A stretch of DNA of 64,000 bases from Moraxella ovis (lineage in GTDB: Bacteria; Pseudomonadota; Gammaproteobacteria; Pseudomonadales; Moraxellaceae). Of the stretch, positions 46,357 to 57,901 are shown piece after piece (position 1 is the stretch's first letter; each line of letters starts with the position of its first letter). The position numbers and the translations under genes were made by a program. The stretch covers positions 682,001 through 746,000 of the forward strand of contig NZ_UGPW01000001.1 in assembly GCF_900453105.1 (NCBI RefSeq), read 5' to 3'. Under the pieces are notes generated by a model. The model worked only from the letters and a program-made list of their open reading frames with translations, was not told the DNA's origin and ran no database searches.

Positions 46357-48348
46357 TTAATTATGTGCCAACGCATCCACAGGGTTGAGTCTTGACGCAT
46401 TACGGGCGGGTAAAAAGCCAAACACCACACCAATGAGTGTTGAGCAGACAAAGGCAACCACGATAGATAGGGGCGAGTAAATCACACCCACGCTGTCGCC
46501 CCCAAATTTATTGACAAGACTGCCCACACCAAAGGCAAGCAAAATCCCCAAGACACCGCCCAAGATACACACCAACACCGCCTCAATCAAAAACTGCCCC
46601 ATGATGTCCGACTGCCTTGCCCCAACCGCCATACGCACGCCAATCTCGCTGGTGCGTTCGGTCACGGACACGAGCATGATGTTCATCACGCCAATACCAC
46701 CCACGATGAGCGAGATAATCGCAATCGACGAGATGAGCATGGTCATGGCGGTGGTCGTGGACTGCACTGTCTCTTTGATACTGTCGGTGTTCATGATGTT
46801 AAAATCTTCTTCGCCATGGCGGGTGCGTATCAAATCCTTGATGGCAGTCTCGGCGATGGCAGATGGCGTACCATCGGCAATCAGCACAACAAAACGGTCA
46901 ATGTAGCTGGTGCCAAGCATACGATACATGACGGTGGTATAAGGCAGATAGACGGTGGGCGAGTTACTGGTGCGGGCAAAGGACGATGTTTTTTCGGACA
47001 ACACGCCCACGATACGGGCAGGGACGTTGCCGATGAGCAGGGTTTGTCCGATAGGATTGCCTTCGTTATTAAAATAGGTCTTGTAGGCGTTTTGGTCGAT
47101 GATGACATCCTGGGCGGACGTGGCGACACTGGTTTCATTAAACATCTGCCCCATAGCCAATTTTTCGCCCGTAACGGACAAATAGTCCTTACCCACGCCC
47201 ATTACCGTGCCTGTCGTGTCTTGGTTTTGGTAGCGGATATTGACCGATTTGTTTACCATGGGGCTGACCGACAAGGCATAGGGCTGATCGGCAACGGCTT
47301 GGGCGTCCGCCACGGTGAGATTGTCCCGCCCAAACCGCCGTCTGGCATCGCCCCACGGATAGCCGTTCATCACGGTAATGGTGTTGGTGCCTAGGGCGTT
47401 GATGTCGGCTAGGATTTTGGCTTGCGAGCCTTGCCCAAGCCCCACGATAGACACCACAGAGGCGATACCGATGATAATCCCGAGCATGGTTAAAAGCGTT
47501 CGCATTTTATGGGCTTTCATGGCATAGATAGACATTTTAAAGGCTTCTTTTAGGCGGTCTATCACGCCAAATAGGGCGTTTTTTGAGCCAAAGGTATTTT
47601 TGCTTGTGGCGGTGTTTTGAGTATTGTGATTATTATCTTGCTGTTCTTGATTTCTGGCATTATCGGTATAATAATCAGCGATGATATGCCCGTCTTTTAG
47701 CTCAATCACTCGCTCGGCTTGGCTTGCCAAACTTGGGTCGTGCGTTACCATGATGATGGTGTGTCCGTCATCTTTTAGGCAGTGCAAGATGTTCATCACT
47801 TCCTTACCAGAACCGCTATCCAACGCCCCTGTCGGCTCGTCTGCTAGGATAATACCGCCCCCATTCATCAAGGCTCTTGCAATAGAGACACGCTGTTGCT
47901 GACCGCCTGAGAGCTGATTGGGGCGGTTGGTGGTTTTCTCGCCCAAGCCCAATTGGGTAAGAAGTTTGGTGGCTCGCTCACGCCTTTTGGTGGTGTTCAT
48001 GCCTGCATAGACGGCAGGGATGGTAACATTATCAAGGGCGTTGATGTCGCCAAGCAAGTGATAACGCTGAAAAATAAAACCAAAATGCTCACGTCTTAGC
48101 TTAGCAAGCTCTTCACTATCCATGTCGTCCACAGATTTGCCAAAAATGGTATAGCTTCCGCTCGTGGCTTTGTCAAGACAGCCCAAAATGTTCATGAGCG
48201 TGGATTTGCCTGAGCCTGATTGCCCAATGATAGCAACCATTTCGCCTTGATAAAGCGTTAAATCAAGCCCGTGCAAAATACGAATATTAGTGTCGCCAGC
48301 AGGGAACTCACGCACGAGATTTTTGACTTGTATGAGTGGGATTTTCAT
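46357..48348 (-). CDS. macB: MacB-family ABC exporter, fused ATPase and permease
   Basis: Tripartite efflux ABC protein, 663 residues. The N-terminal ATPase (about 1-235) has Walker A GQSGSGKST, signature LSGGQQQR, and Walker [13 protein letters not shown]. Then follow a first membrane helix near residue 290, a large periplasmic domain, and three C-terminal helices with the mechanotransmission segment SVTERTSEIGVRMAVGARQ. MacAB-TolC exports macrolides, lipopeptides or enterotoxin-like peptides. It starts 13 bases after macA. No outer-membrane channel gene is adjacent, so a TolC from elsewhere must serve. Confidence 0.94.
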   Translation of the reverse strand: MKIPLIQVKNLVREFPAGDTNIRILHGLDLTLYQGEMVAIIGQSGSGKSTLMNILGCLDKATSGSYTIFGKSVDDMDSEELAKLRREHFGFIFQRYHLLGDINALDNVTIPAVYAGMNTTKRRERATKLLTQLGLGEKTTNRPNQLSGGQQQRVSIARALMNGGGIILADEPTGALDSGSGKEVMNILHCLKDDGHTIIMVTHDPSLASQAERVIELKDGHIIADYYTDNARNQEQQDNNHNTQNTATSKNTFGSKNALFGVIDRLKEAFKMSIYAMKAHKMRTLLTMLGIIIGIASVVSIVGLGQGSQAKILADINALGTNTITVMNGYPWGDARRRFGRDNLTVADAQAVADQPYALSVSPMVNKSVNIRYQNQDTTGTVMGVGKDYLSVTGEKLAMGQMFNETSVATSAQDVIIDQNAYKTYFNNEGNPIGQTLLIGNVPARIVGVLSEKTSSFARTSNSPTVYLPYTTVMYRMLGTSYIDRFVVLIADGTPSAIAETAIKDLIRTRHGEEDFNIMNTDSIKETVQSTTTAMTMLISSIAIISLIVGGIGVMNIMLVSVTERTSEIGVRMAVGARQSDIMGQFLIEAVLVCILGGVLGILLAFGVGSLVNKFGGDSVGVIYSPLSIVVAFVCSTLIGVVFGFLPARNASRLNPVDALAHN

Positions 48349-48361
48349 GATTTTCTCCCTA

Positions 48362-49669
48362 TCATCTCATCATTGGTGGGCGGTTTCGGCGTTGTTTGTT
48401 TTCACCGCTTTGACTTGCTTCGCCAATCACGACTTTATCGCCAGCGTTTAGCCCTGATTTGATTTCGGCATTGACACGGTTGTTTAGTCCCACTTGCACG
48501 TCCACAGGCTTGGCAATGCCGTCCGCCCCAACCACCTGCACGCTGTATTTGCCCTTGCCCCCTCTTAGGGCAGATGACGGTATGGTGAGTACGTTTTTGA
48601 CTGAATCGGTGATGATATTGACCTGTGCGGTCATGTCAATGCGAAATTTACGTTCGGCATTATCCACGTCCAAATAACCGATATAATACACCGCCGAGTC
48701 CGTGCTACTGGTCGTGCTGATGTTCTCGGGGGCAGGCTCAACCCCTGCCAGCGTGGTGTCAAACTGCTGCTGGGTATTGCCAATGATGTTAAAGCGAGCA
48801 GGCATTCCTGCACTTACGTTTACCACGTCCGCCTCGCTGATTTGGGCGTTAATGCGGACACGGCTAAGGTCGGCAAGCGTTACAATGGTCGGGGCAGACT
48901 GCATGGCGTTCACTGTTGTGCCTTCTTTTTGGGTAACAGAAACAACTGTACCGTCCATTGGGGCGACTATCGTGGTATAGCTTAAATCTTCGGTGGCGGT
49001 GGATAGGTCATTTTGGGCTTTGTTAATGCTGGCTCGCTGGCTTTGGATGTTCGCCTGTGCGGTGGCAACGTCATTTTTGGCGTTTTGCACGTTTGCCCTT
49101 GCCACGTCCACGTTGGCACGAGCGACTTCGACCGCACTTTGGGCATCATCATAATCTTGGCGACTGATTGCATCAATTTTTAAAAGACTCTCCAAGCGAG
49201 CAAAGAACTGTTCGGCTTTTTTGAGTTCGGCAAGGCGTGCTTGTAAGGTGGCTTCTGAGCTTGCCACATTGCCTTGACTGGATGCCAGATTTGCTTGGGC
49301 TTGGGCAAGGCTGGCCTGGGCTTGTTGTAGATTAGCACCCGCATTTGAGACGGTATTTTTTTGTTCTACTTGGTTAATTTGGGCGATCAGGTCGCCTTTT
49401 TTGACTTCATCGCCCACGTCCACGTACAGCTTGACAATTCGCCCTGATACCTGAGCCCCCACGTCCACGCTGTAAATGGGCTTGACTTTGCCCGATGCCA
49501 TGACCGTGTTTTCAATGTCGCCCATCACCGCATCGGCAGTCAGATAGGACGGTGGGGCTTCTTTGGGTTTAAAGAAATAATAAAGCGCAAGAGCGATCAA
49601 GGCAAGCAAGATAACGATGATTGGTAACTTGGTGTACTTGGTAAATTTGGGTTTGGCGGCTGTGTTCAT
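48362..49669 (-). CDS. macA: MacA-family periplasmic adaptor
   Basis: Membrane-fusion partner of MacB, 435 residues from ATG 49669. An N-terminal membrane anchor (PIIVILLALIALALYYFF) is followed by the lipoyl half VGAQVSGRIVKLYVDVGDEVKKG. Next comes a long Ala/Gln-rich coiled-coil hairpin (for example LAQAQANLASSQGNVASS), then the barrel and proximal domains. AGGTGAT stands directly before ATG 49669, fixing that start. The frame runs ten codons further to a TTG without support. Operon with macB. Confidence 0.94.
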   Translation of the reverse strand: MNTAAKPKFTKYTKLPIIVILLALIALALYYFFKPKEAPPSYLTADAVMGDIENTVMASGKVKPIYSVDVGAQVSGRIVKLYVDVGDEVKKGDLIAQINQVEQKNTVSNAGANLQQAQASLAQAQANLASSQGNVASSEATLQARLAELKKAEQFFARLESLLKIDAISRQDYDDAQSAVEVARANVDVARANVQNAKNDVATAQANIQSQRASINKAQNDLSTATEDLSYTTIVAPMDGTVVSVTQKEGTTVNAMQSAPTIVTLADLSRVRINAQISEADVVNVSAGMPARFNIIGNTQQQFDTTLAGVEPAPENISTTSSTDSAVYYIGYLDVDNAERKFRIDMTAQVNIITDSVKNVLTIPSSALRGGKGKYSVQVVGADGIAKPVDVQVGLNNRVNAEIKSGLNAGDKVVIGEASQSGENKQRRNRPPMMR

Positions 49670-49838
49670 AATCACCTGCGGACAATAATTAAAGGGCAAA
49701 GAGGGTTAAAATATCGATGAAATATAAAAATCTTTTGGCAAAAATTTAAAAATGATAAAAGCGACTTATGATATCAATTTCATCTGTGTATAGTATGGGT
49801 CAAACCAGTATTTTTGTGCGTATTTTTTTAATTTTGTG

Positions 49839-50858
49839 TTACGGCGTTGTAAGCTGGTTAGACCGCATTGGTGTGCCGCACAGTGACAACACCAACTGCT
49901 GCAACAGGTGCCATACATTAGCATCATTAACACCTTTGATGGTCTTGTCGATGTCACAAATGGCGCTTAGCCAAGATTGACTTGTTAAGGTTGGTGAACG
50001 TCTGGCGGCGTTGGTGTAGCTTGATATTTTATTGCGCCAGATGCCTAGGTCGCTAGGGTTTTTGCCTGCTTGAATTTGTAGGATGAGGCGCGCATCTTTG
50101 GCGAGTGCCCATAGGATAATGCTTGGCGCAATGTCGGTATTTTTTAGATGATTGAGAATTTGTAGGGCTTTTGGGGTGTTGCCTGCCAGTACGGTGTCGG
50201 ATAAGTCAAAGACGCTAAATTCCGCACCGTCCACAAGGCAGGTTGTGAGCATGTCGATGTCAATGGCAGCATTCGGGTATAGTAATGACAGTCGCCAAAG
50301 ATTTTGATGGGCGGTAAGTAGGTTGTGCTCGGTACGCATCATGAGCATCTGCCAAGCATCGGCATTTAGGGTAACGCCAATATGACGCGCTTGCATCCTA
50401 AGCAGCTCGCCGCGCATCCTTTCATCGTAAATGTTGCCATCGATGATGAGTCCAAGCTGGTCGAACAGCTTGATGGCTTTGGTGCTGAGTGATTTTTTGT
50501 CTTGTTTTGGGGTTTGCCACAGTAGATGATGCAGTGTGTCTGGCGCAATGCGAGCCAGAGCATCAAGAGTGTCTTTGTCGGGCTTATGGTTGCCAGAGAC
50601 GATGATTGCGCTAGTATCGCCGAACAGGCTTAGGCTGTCAAGTTCAGCGATGACATTTATCCAAGATTTGGCTGAGGTCAGCTCGATGCGTTTGATGGTC
50701 TGTTCGTGTGCTTGCCAGATGGGGCGACAAGCATCAATGATCCACTGACTAATCAGCGGCTCATCTGAATGAATGAGCCAAAAGCCTTGAATGGGCTGAC
50801 TGCTTGCAGGGTCCGCACCCCGAAGCTGCTCATACAGAGACACAAAACGCTGCTGCAT
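49839..50858 (-). CDS. holA: DNA polymerase III subunit delta
   Basis: Clamp-loader subunit that opens the beta clamp. The 339-residue protein matches HolA: the N-terminal domain has FWLIHSDEPLISQWIIDACR and SLFGDTSAIIVSG, and the middle has LLRMQARHIGVTLNADAWQML. FDLSDTVLAGNTPKALQILNHL precedes the collar domain. It starts two bases after lptE and lies in the conserved leuS-lptE-holA order. Confidence 0.95.
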   Translation of the reverse strand: MQQRFVSLYEQLRGADPASSQPIQGFWLIHSDEPLISQWIIDACRPIWQAHEQTIKRIELTSAKSWINVIAELDSLSLFGDTSAIIVSGNHKPDKDTLDALARIAPDTLHHLLWQTPKQDKKSLSTKAIKLFDQLGLIIDGNIYDERMRGELLRMQARHIGVTLNADAWQMLMMRTEHNLLTAHQNLWRLSLLYPNAAIDIDMLTTCLVDGAEFSVFDLSDTVLAGNTPKALQILNHLKNTDIAPSIILWALAKDARLILQIQAGKNPSDLGIWRNKISSYTNAARRSPTLTSQSWLSAICDIDKTIKGVNDANVWHLLQQLVLSLCGTPMRSNQLTTP

Positions 50859-50860
50859 TA

Positions 50861-51349
50861 TCAGAGTTTGGCTTTGGCGTAGTACTGTTCAGCGATACGC
50901 TGAGCCAAGTGATCATAGAGCCACGTTTTGGTTTTCTCACCTTGTTGATCGATGGTAACGACACTGGCCTCATTATATTGATAGCTTTGCTCAACTTGAA
51001 CAGGCGCGCGATGAGTCTGACCGCCGATGGTGTAACTAACATCTGCCATCATCACCAAGCGAACCTCGGTTAAGGTACCGACCAATTCGTAACGACGAAG
51101 ACGAAGATTGTCCACTTTGACGGTGTTGGCGGCAGTCGCTTGCTCTGATACACCCAATAGCTGTAAGCGCTTAACCAAAGGACGCTTTAACCCTAGTGCA
51201 AATTGGTTATCCTCTAGGATTAGCTGAGTGCTAAGGTTGGTAGGGGCAATCACAGCAGCTGTACGATCGCTGCCGCGTAGGGCAAAGCCACAAGCACTTA
51301 GGCTTGTCGCTGTTGCTACCACAAATGCTAGTGCAAGGGCTTTTTTCAT
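50861..51349 (-). CDS. lptE: LPS-assembly lipoprotein LptE
   Basis: Outer-membrane lipoprotein that plugs LptD and helps insert lipopolysaccharide. The 162-residue precursor has a signal ending in the lipobox LSA-C, then GFALRGSD, the LptE hallmark (C-G-F-x-L-R-G). The rest is a small alpha/beta domain. It lies between leuS (19 bases upstream) and holA (2 bases downstream), as in enterobacteria, which confirms the identity despite low conservation. Confidence 0.94.
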   Translation of the reverse strand: MKKALALAFVVATATSLSACGFALRGSDRTAAVIAPTNLSTQLILEDNQFALGLKRPLVKRLQLLGVSEQATAANTVKVDNLRLRRYELVGTLTEVRLVMMADVSYTIGGQTHRAPVQVEQSYQYNEASVVTIDQQGEKTKTWLYDHLAQRIAEQYYAKAKL

Positions 51350-51368
51350 GTTGATTCCTATTTATCAA

Positions 51369-53960
51369 TCAGCCTGCAACCACGAAGCTGACCAGTTTAT
51401 TTGGTACGACGATGGCTTTTTTGATCTCGCCCGTCAAGAATTTATCGACGCCATCGACAGCTTTGGCAAGGCCGATAAGCGTGTCATTATCCAAGCCTGT
51501 CGCTACATCCATCTTGCCGCGAACCTTGCCGTTTACCTGCACGACCATGGTAATGGTGTCATTGGCAAGGGTGTCTTTGTCAAGGCTGGGGAAGCTGATG
51601 GCACGACTATCAAAGCCGAATTGCTCTAGCAGATACTCACCAGCATGAGGCGCATACAGAGCCAGCATCGACAGTAGCGTAACGATGGCTTCGTGACGTG
51701 CTGCCAAGTCGTTGGTGTCATTCACATCGAAGCTGCCAATCTCATTAGCAAGCTCCATGAGAGATGAGACGGGCGTGTTTAGCGCCAGATGCTCTCCCAG
51801 ACTGACATCGATCTTGGCGATGGTCTCGTGCGTCTTACGGCGTAGGTCTTTGGCAGCTTTGGTTAGTGTATTCTTATCGATTGCAAGGTTGTTGTTGCCA
51901 TCGATGGCGGCTAGGTGCTCATTGGCGATGCGCCATACTTTTTTGACGAAGTTGTGCGGGCCTTTTAGTGCTGAATCTGACCACTCTAGTGTCTGATCGG
52001 CAGGTGCGGTAAATAGCGTGTATAGACGGACGGTGTCAGCACCATATTGCTCGATGATCTCTTGTGGGTCAACGCCGTTGTTCTTCGATTTTGACATCTT
52101 CTCGATCTTACCGATCACGACAGGCTGACCGTCGGCGATGAGGGTCGCTTCACCATTCTCGACATTAACCTCGTGTGGGAAATAGTAAGTCGTCGAACCG
52201 TCCGCATTCTCACGATAGAATGTTCCTGCCAGAACCATACCCTGAGCCAGTAGGTTGGCAAATGGCTCGTCGCCACCGACCAGACCCTCGTCACGCATGA
52301 CCTTATGGAAGAAGCGAGCGTATAATAAGTGTAGCACCGCATGCTCAACACCGCCCACATACTGATCTACAGCAAGCCATTTGTCTGCGCCTGCACGACC
52401 GACCATCTGCGTGTCGTCATGTGGTGTGGTGAAGCGCTGAGCATACCAGCTACTCTCTACGAAGGTATCAAAGGTATCTGTCTCGCGCTCGGCAGGCTGT
52501 CCGCATTTTGGGCAGGTGCAGTTGACGAATTCTGGCATGGATTTAAGTGGGTTGCCACGTCCGTCAGGCACGACATCAGTCGGTAATACGACAGGCAGAT
52601 CGGCTTCATCGACAGGAACAGTGCCGCAGTATTCGCAGTTGATCATCGGAATTGGGCAGCCCCAATAACGCTGACGAGACACACCCCAGTCACGCAGACG
52701 ATACTGAGTGGTGATTTTGCCTTTGTCGCCTAGAATCTGTGCGATCTTAGCGGTGGCGTCATCTTTATTAAGGCCATCTAGCTCGCCTGAATTAATGCAC
52801 ACACCGCCTTTGTCGCCATACCATTCTTGCCAGTTTTTATCATCATAAGCCTGTCCGTCCACGTCGATCACTTGGCGGATGGGTAGGTTGTATTTATTGG
52901 CAAATTCAAAGTCGCGTTCATCGTGGGCGGGTACTGCCATGACTGCGCCCGAACCATAGCTCATCAGTACGTAGTTGGCAACCCAGACAGGCACACTTTG
53001 ACCTGTGATGGGGTGGATTGCAACCAAGCCTGTATCCATGCCGACTTTCTCGGCTTTGGCGAGGTCTGCTTCTGCGACTGAGCCTTGTTTGCATTCTGCG
53101 CAGAATTGGGCGACCGCTTCGTTGTGACGGGCGGCGTATTGAGCCAATGGGTGCTCGGCTGCAACTGCAAGGTAAGTCACGCCCATGATGGTATCAGAGC
53201 GGGTGGTGAACACGGTGAGCTTGTCGGCTTGACCATCGATCTCATAAGCGAAGTCCAGCTCCATGCCGTGGCTTTTGCCGATCCAGTTTTGTTGCATGGA
53301 TAGGACTTGTTTTGGCCATTTACCTTCTAGGGTTTTTAGGTCTTCTAAGAGTTCGTCAGCGTAATCGGTGATTTTGAAGTAGTACATTGGGATGTCGCGT
53401 TTTTCAACGATTGCGCCAGAGCGCCATCCACGACCGTCTATGACTTGTTCGTTGGCAAGGACGGTATTGTCCACAGGGTCCCAGTTTACGGTGGATAGCT
53501 TCTCATATACCAAGCCTTTTTTGTAAAGCTGTAAAAATAGCCATTGCTCCCATTTATAGTAGTCAGGATTGCAAGTGGCGAACTCACGAGACCAGTCAAT
53601 GGAAAGACCTAGCGATTTTAGTTGCCCACGCATATGCTCGATATTGGACATCGTCCACGCATGGGGGGCAACCTCGTTGTCAATGGCGGCGTTTTCGGCA
53701 GGCAAGCCAAAAGCGTCCCAGCCCATCGGTTGCATGACGTCATAGCCCTTTTGGCGGTAGTAGCGAGACAACACGTCTGTGATGGCGTAGTTGCGAACGT
53801 GTCCCATGTGGAGCTTACCGCTTGGATAGGGGAACATGGAGAGCATATAGCGGGTGGGCTTGCCGTTGTCGTTATTGTCGGTGTGGTAGCGGTTATCAGC
53901 TTGCCATTTGGCTTGCTGGGCTTGCTCAATGGCTTTAAAATCGTAATTGTTTAGGCTCAT
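51369..53960 (-). CDS. leuS: Leucine--tRNA ligase
   Basis: Class Ia synthetase of 863 residues. The HIGH motif is in [17 protein letters not shown]. The CP1 editing domain contains [16 protein letters not shown] and the AVPAHDERD motif. The zinc-binding region shows CEYCGT and CPKCGQ. KMSKS lies in [14 protein letters not shown]. An anticodon-binding domain and C-terminal domain follow. First gene of the leuS-lptE-holA operon. Confidence 0.98.
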   Translation of the reverse strand: MSLNNYDFKAIEQAQQAKWQADNRYHTDNNDNGKPTRYMLSMFPYPSGKLHMGHVRNYAITDVLSRYYRQKGYDVMQPMGWDAFGLPAENAAIDNEVAPHAWTMSNIEHMRGQLKSLGLSIDWSREFATCNPDYYKWEQWLFLQLYKKGLVYEKLSTVNWDPVDNTVLANEQVIDGRGWRSGAIVEKRDIPMYYFKITDYADELLEDLKTLEGKWPKQVLSMQQNWIGKSHGMELDFAYEIDGQADKLTVFTTRSDTIMGVTYLAVAAEHPLAQYAARHNEAVAQFCAECKQGSVAEADLAKAEKVGMDTGLVAIHPITGQSVPVWVANYVLMSYGSGAVMAVPAHDERDFEFANKYNLPIRQVIDVDGQAYDDKNWQEWYGDKGGVCINSGELDGLNKDDATAKIAQILGDKGKITTQYRLRDWGVSRQRYWGCPIPMINCEYCGTVPVDEADLPVVLPTDVVPDGRGNPLKSMPEFVNCTCPKCGQPAERETDTFDTFVESSWYAQRFTTPHDDTQMVGRAGADKWLAVDQYVGGVEHAVLHLLYARFFHKVMRDEGLVGGDEPFANLLAQGMVLAGTFYRENADGSTTYYFPHEVNVENGEATLIADGQPVVIGKIEKMSKSKNNGVDPQEIIEQYGADTVRLYTLFTAPADQTLEWSDSALKGPHNFVKKVWRIANEHLAAIDGNNNLAIDKNTLTKAAKDLRRKTHETIAKIDVSLGEHLALNTPVSSLMELANEIGSFDVNDTNDLAARHEAIVTLLSMLALYAPHAGEYLLEQFGFDSRAISFPSLDKDTLANDTITMVVQVNGKVRGKMDVATGLDNDTLIGLAKAVDGVDKFLTGEIKKAIVVPNKLVSFVVAG

Positions 53961-54051
53961 GATGGGCTAACTCAAAAATAAAAAATTTAACACGCTATTA
54001 TAGCCGATTTTTGTTATAATTTGCCAATATTTTGTAAAGCGAGACACCCCC

Positions 54052-54408
54052 ATGACGACCATTTATGGCATAAAAAACTGCAACACCATGAAAAAAGCAT
54101 TTGATTTTTTAAATCAAAATGGCATAACGCATGAGTTTTTTGATTATAAAAAGTCGGTATTAAGCCAAGATGACTTCGCCAAATTTATGGCAACCTTTGG
54201 CGAAAAAGTCATCAACAAGCAAGGCACCACTTACCGCAAATTGGACGATGACACCAAAGCCATCTTGACCAGTGGCGACACGAGTGCCATGTATGAGATT
54301 GTCAAAGCCAACCAAAGCGTCTTAAAACGCCCGATAGTCGTGGGCGATGATGTGGCACTGATTGGTTTTGATGAGAGTGAGTGGGGTAAAGCATTCGGGC
54401 TGGTATAA
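54052..54408 (+). CDS. ArsC/Spx-family reductase-like protein (YffB type)
   Basis: A 118-residue thioredoxin-fold protein. The N-terminal motif YGIKNCNTMKKAFDFL has a single Cys in the ArsC/Spx position (C-N-T-M-K-K, the YffB form), and the end shows KRPIVVGDD. YffB-like proteins resemble arsenate reductases but their substrate is not settled, and no ars genes are nearby. Divergent from leuS. Confidence 0.9.
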   Translation: MTTIYGIKNCNTMKKAFDFLNQNGITHEFFDYKKSVLSQDDFAKFMATFGEKVINKQGTTYRKLDDDTKAILTSGDTSAMYEIVKANQSVLKRPIVVGDDVALIGFDESEWGKAFGLV

Positions 54409-54418
54409 TGGCTGTATT

Positions 54419-55458
54419 TCATTCTTGACTGCTTGGTGGGTGGTCTTTTTTAGACTCCCCTTTTGTTTTTATCTTAATCTTAAACGGTCTGTTATAAAAC
54501 AGCTTAAACACTTTTTTATAAAATAGAGCGGCGACAATCAGCCCCAAAGCAAACGCCCACAAACTTGCCAACCACAAGATAAATTCTAAGAAATACAGCC
54601 AACCTGTGCCGATACTCTGGACAAAGCGATGACCAAAATTCGCCCGCTCGTCTTTGGCGATATACGCCTGTGTGTCAGGCATAACTGATTCAAAAATTTG
54701 CGGATTTTGATAAAAAGCAAGTGTTATCGTACTAAATGCCACTTGCTAGGCAAGAGCCTTACGGTCAAGCTCGGCAAGGGTTTGGCGGTATTTTGAGTTT
54801 GTCATCTCGCCCACATGGGTAGACTTGTCCGCCAAATCGTCCGTTTTGGTGGCGTCAAGCTCGCCCAGTTTGGCTTGGCGTTCGGCTTCTATCTGGGCGT
54901 GTAGGGCGTTACGTTGTAAGTCTAGGGCGACATCAGTGGCGTTAAATTCTTGACCGTCCAAAAACACCACTTGTCCTTGCACCCCTTTAAAAACTCGCCC
55001 ACATTCGCCTTGGGGATACGCACAGTCATCATGCCATGACGCACAAAATGGGTCAGCACTTTGAGCCGCTCTCTCCCAATCGGGTAGCGGTGCGTGTCGG
55101 TGGTGTTGTTATAAATCTTGGACGTTTGGATATATCCGCCCGTTTGCAGAGTTAGGCTCTCAAGCTGGTCTTTGGTGGCAACCACGTCTTTGACGGCAAA
55201 ATTTACGTCCGCCTTGATGATAAAGGCTTTGTTTGCCAAATGAGCCTGCTCGCCTTGGGCGGTGGCTTGGCTGTCAAGGGTAGGATTGTCGGGGTTTGAT
55301 TTGTCAGATTTACCACTTGCGTCCATACTGGCAACGTCTGCCATATCCACACTTGCCACATCAGAGCTTGCCGACTGATGAGACATCTCGCCGTCATGGG
55401 GCTTGGAGCAGGCGGACAATAAAGCGATAAAGACGATAAGGGCAAGGGGTTTTTGCAT
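54419..55458 (-). pseudogene. DUF4349 lipoprotein gene broken by a frameshift and an amber stop
   Basis: Three consecutive pieces make one protein. 54922-55458 encodes a lipobox signal (IALLSAC) and a Ser/Asp/Ala-rich stretch. The start of the DUF4349 domain follows (LESLTLQTGGYIQTSKIYNN ... MMTVRIPKANVGEFL). The frame then changes at AAAGGGGTGC (about 54976-54985); one extra G would restore KGVQGQVVFLDGQEFNATDV. The next piece ends at an in-frame TAG (54746-54748), after which the same frame continues AFSTITLAFYQNPQIF into a C-terminal membrane helix and basic tail (to 54419), as the family should. The domain and anchor are complete apart from these two lesions, so decay looks recent. Convergent with the ArsC-like gene. 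Confidence 0.78.
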
Positions 55459-55557
55459 GGGGATTTCCAAACAGGTTTGGGCTAATATAGATAATTATTC
55501 TCTTTAAAGCAAGTTTTACGCATAAAAAAGACAGCTTGATGACCGTCTTTTTTACCA

Positions 55558-56478
<921 letters not shown>

Positions 56479-56519
56479 TCAAATAGTTGTAAAAATTTAT
56501 CAATTACCAATAAAATCAA

Positions 56520-56984
56520 TCACTTAATCCCAGAGCTACCAAACCCACCTGCCCCACGCTCGCTGTCATCGCTAAATTCATCGACAATCTCAAAACTTGG
56601 ACGTACCACAGGCACCACCATATATTGAGCCATGCGTTCGGCAGGATTTAGGGTAAAATCGCTATCGCTTCTGTTCCACACCGATACCATCAGCTCGCCT
56701 TGATAGTCAGCATCAATCAGGCCAACAAGATTACCAAGCACAATGCCATGCTTGTGCCCAAGTCCTGAACGTGGCAAAATAATCCCTGCAAAATTGGGGT
56801 CTTTGATATATATTGCCATGCCTGTACCGATGAGTTTGGTCTCGCCCGCTTTGATAACCACAGGTTCATCAATGCACGCTCTTAGGTCTATGCCTGCCGA
56901 GCCGTCTGTGGCACGAGTGGGCAGGGGGAAATTAGGGTCAGAGCCGATTTTGAGGTTTAGGAGTTTGACTTGTACAGATTGCAT
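56520..56984 (-). CDS. dut: Deoxyuridine 5'-triphosphate nucleotidohydrolase
   Basis: Trimeric dUTPase of 154 residues that removes dUTP and makes dUMP. The five motifs are in order: 1 [10 protein letters not shown], 2 [11 protein letters not shown], 3 [11 protein letters not shown], 4 [14 protein letters not shown], and 5 [11 protein letters not shown]. All catalytic and uracil-binding residues seem intact. Upstream of argB on the same strand. Confidence 0.97.
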   Translation of the reverse strand: MQSVQVKLLNLKIGSDPNFPLPTRATDGSAGIDLRACIDEPVVIKAGETKLIGTGMAIYIKDPNFAGIILPRSGLGHKHGIVLGNLVGLIDADYQGELMVSVWNRSDSDFTLNPAERMAQYMVVPVVRPSFEIVDEFSDDSERGAGGFGSSGIK

Positions 56985-57085
56985 GGCTGGTCCTTTGGAA
57001 GAATTATTGGTAAATCATAAACCAAGAATTATAACCGATTTTACAGATTTTCAAAAATAAATCCTGCGATGTGTAGGATTTAAAT

Positions 57086-57379
57086 TCATTCACTCCAATG
57101 ATATTCAAAAGTCTCTCCAGCCATCCGATTAAGGTGGTCGGTGATGACGAAGCGAAGTCGTTCTTCATCATAAGGGCGTTCTGGGCTGTCGGTGCTTTCG
57201 TTGCGAACATATTCAATATGAAGTTCGTTGTCGGTTGGTGTAAAGGTAACGTCTGCGCCAGCCATGTTCACAAAATAGCCCATGTCGGCCTCAGTAACAG
57301 TAACTTTGTGCTTAAAATGATTGGTAAGGCGCTTGGCGATGCGGGCGGCTTGGTCGGTTTGAATGGTGGTTTTTGGCAT
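57086..57379 (-). CDS. DUF2218 domain-containing protein
   Basis: A 97-residue acidic protein. The pattern AARIAKRLTNHFKHKVTVTE, then a strand-rich centre, then RLRFVITDHLNRMAGETFEYHW matches DUF2218 (L-x2-H-F-x-H-K near the start, D-H-L-x-R near the end). Relatives are often next to siderophore or iron genes, but no such link exists here. Function unknown. A good binding site (AAGGAGC) precedes the ATG. Confidence 0.85.
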   Translation of the reverse strand: MPKTTIQTDQAARIAKRLTNHFKHKVTVTEADMGYFVNMAGADVTFTPTDNELHIEYVRNESTDSPERPYDEERLRFVITDHLNRMAGETFEYHWSE

Positions 57380-57535
57380 ATGATGCTCCTTGTAAATTAT
57401 CAGTAATGATAATAAGTCTTATTCTGCGCCTAGGCAAGTATAAATTTGGCACATAATTGTAAAAAATCCTTACGCATCATTTGGTGATTTGGCGCCTTTG
57501 CGTTACAATTGACATTATTTTGGCTGAGGCTTGCT

Positions 57536-57901
57536 GTGTTATTGCGTCCGATTTTGATTGTGTTTTTGTGTTTGTTTCTGGGTCAAGTAATCGTTGAGGG
57601 GCTGGGCTTGCCACTGCCTGCCAGCATCATTGGACTTTTATTGCTGTTCATGGCATTACAATCAAGGATTGTTAAGCTAGATACGATGCAAAAGCTTGCC
57701 AAGATCATGCTTGATCATCTTGTGCTGCTTGTGATTCCTGCGTGTATTTCTATCATGCAGTACTTGGATGTCATTGCTGATGATTTGTGGATTTTATTGA
57801 CTGCGACCATCGTAAGCACGCTGCTCGTGTTAATCAGTACCGCCAAGAGTTACGAGTGGCTAAGAAGACGACAAAAGCACTCTTTAAAAGGATCTAAGTG
57901 A
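57536..57901 (+). CDS. CidA/LrgA family holin-like protein
   Basis: Small membrane protein with four helices, 121 residues. The core PLPASIIGLLLLFMALQSRIVKLD is typical of CidA/LrgA. GTG at 57536 has TGAGG six bases upstream and gives the usual N-terminus (LLRPILIVFLCLFLGQ). A TTG at 57509 is in frame but has no binding site. Its TGA overlaps the ATG of the lrgB-like gene. CidA/LrgA proteins are linked to control of murein hydrolases or to pyruvate/metabolite transport, and which applies is uncertain. Confidence 0.88.
   Translation: MLLRPILIVFLCLFLGQVIVEGLGLPLPASIIGLLLLFMALQSRIVKLDTMQKLAKIMLDHLVLLVIPACISIMQYLDVIADDLWILLTATIVSTLLVLISTAKSYEWLRRRQKHSLKGSK

Noticed and set aside
46816..47394. 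192-codon open frame antisense to macB
   Set aside because: Mirror of a long GC-richer coding frame; no recognisable domain and no promoter or binding site.
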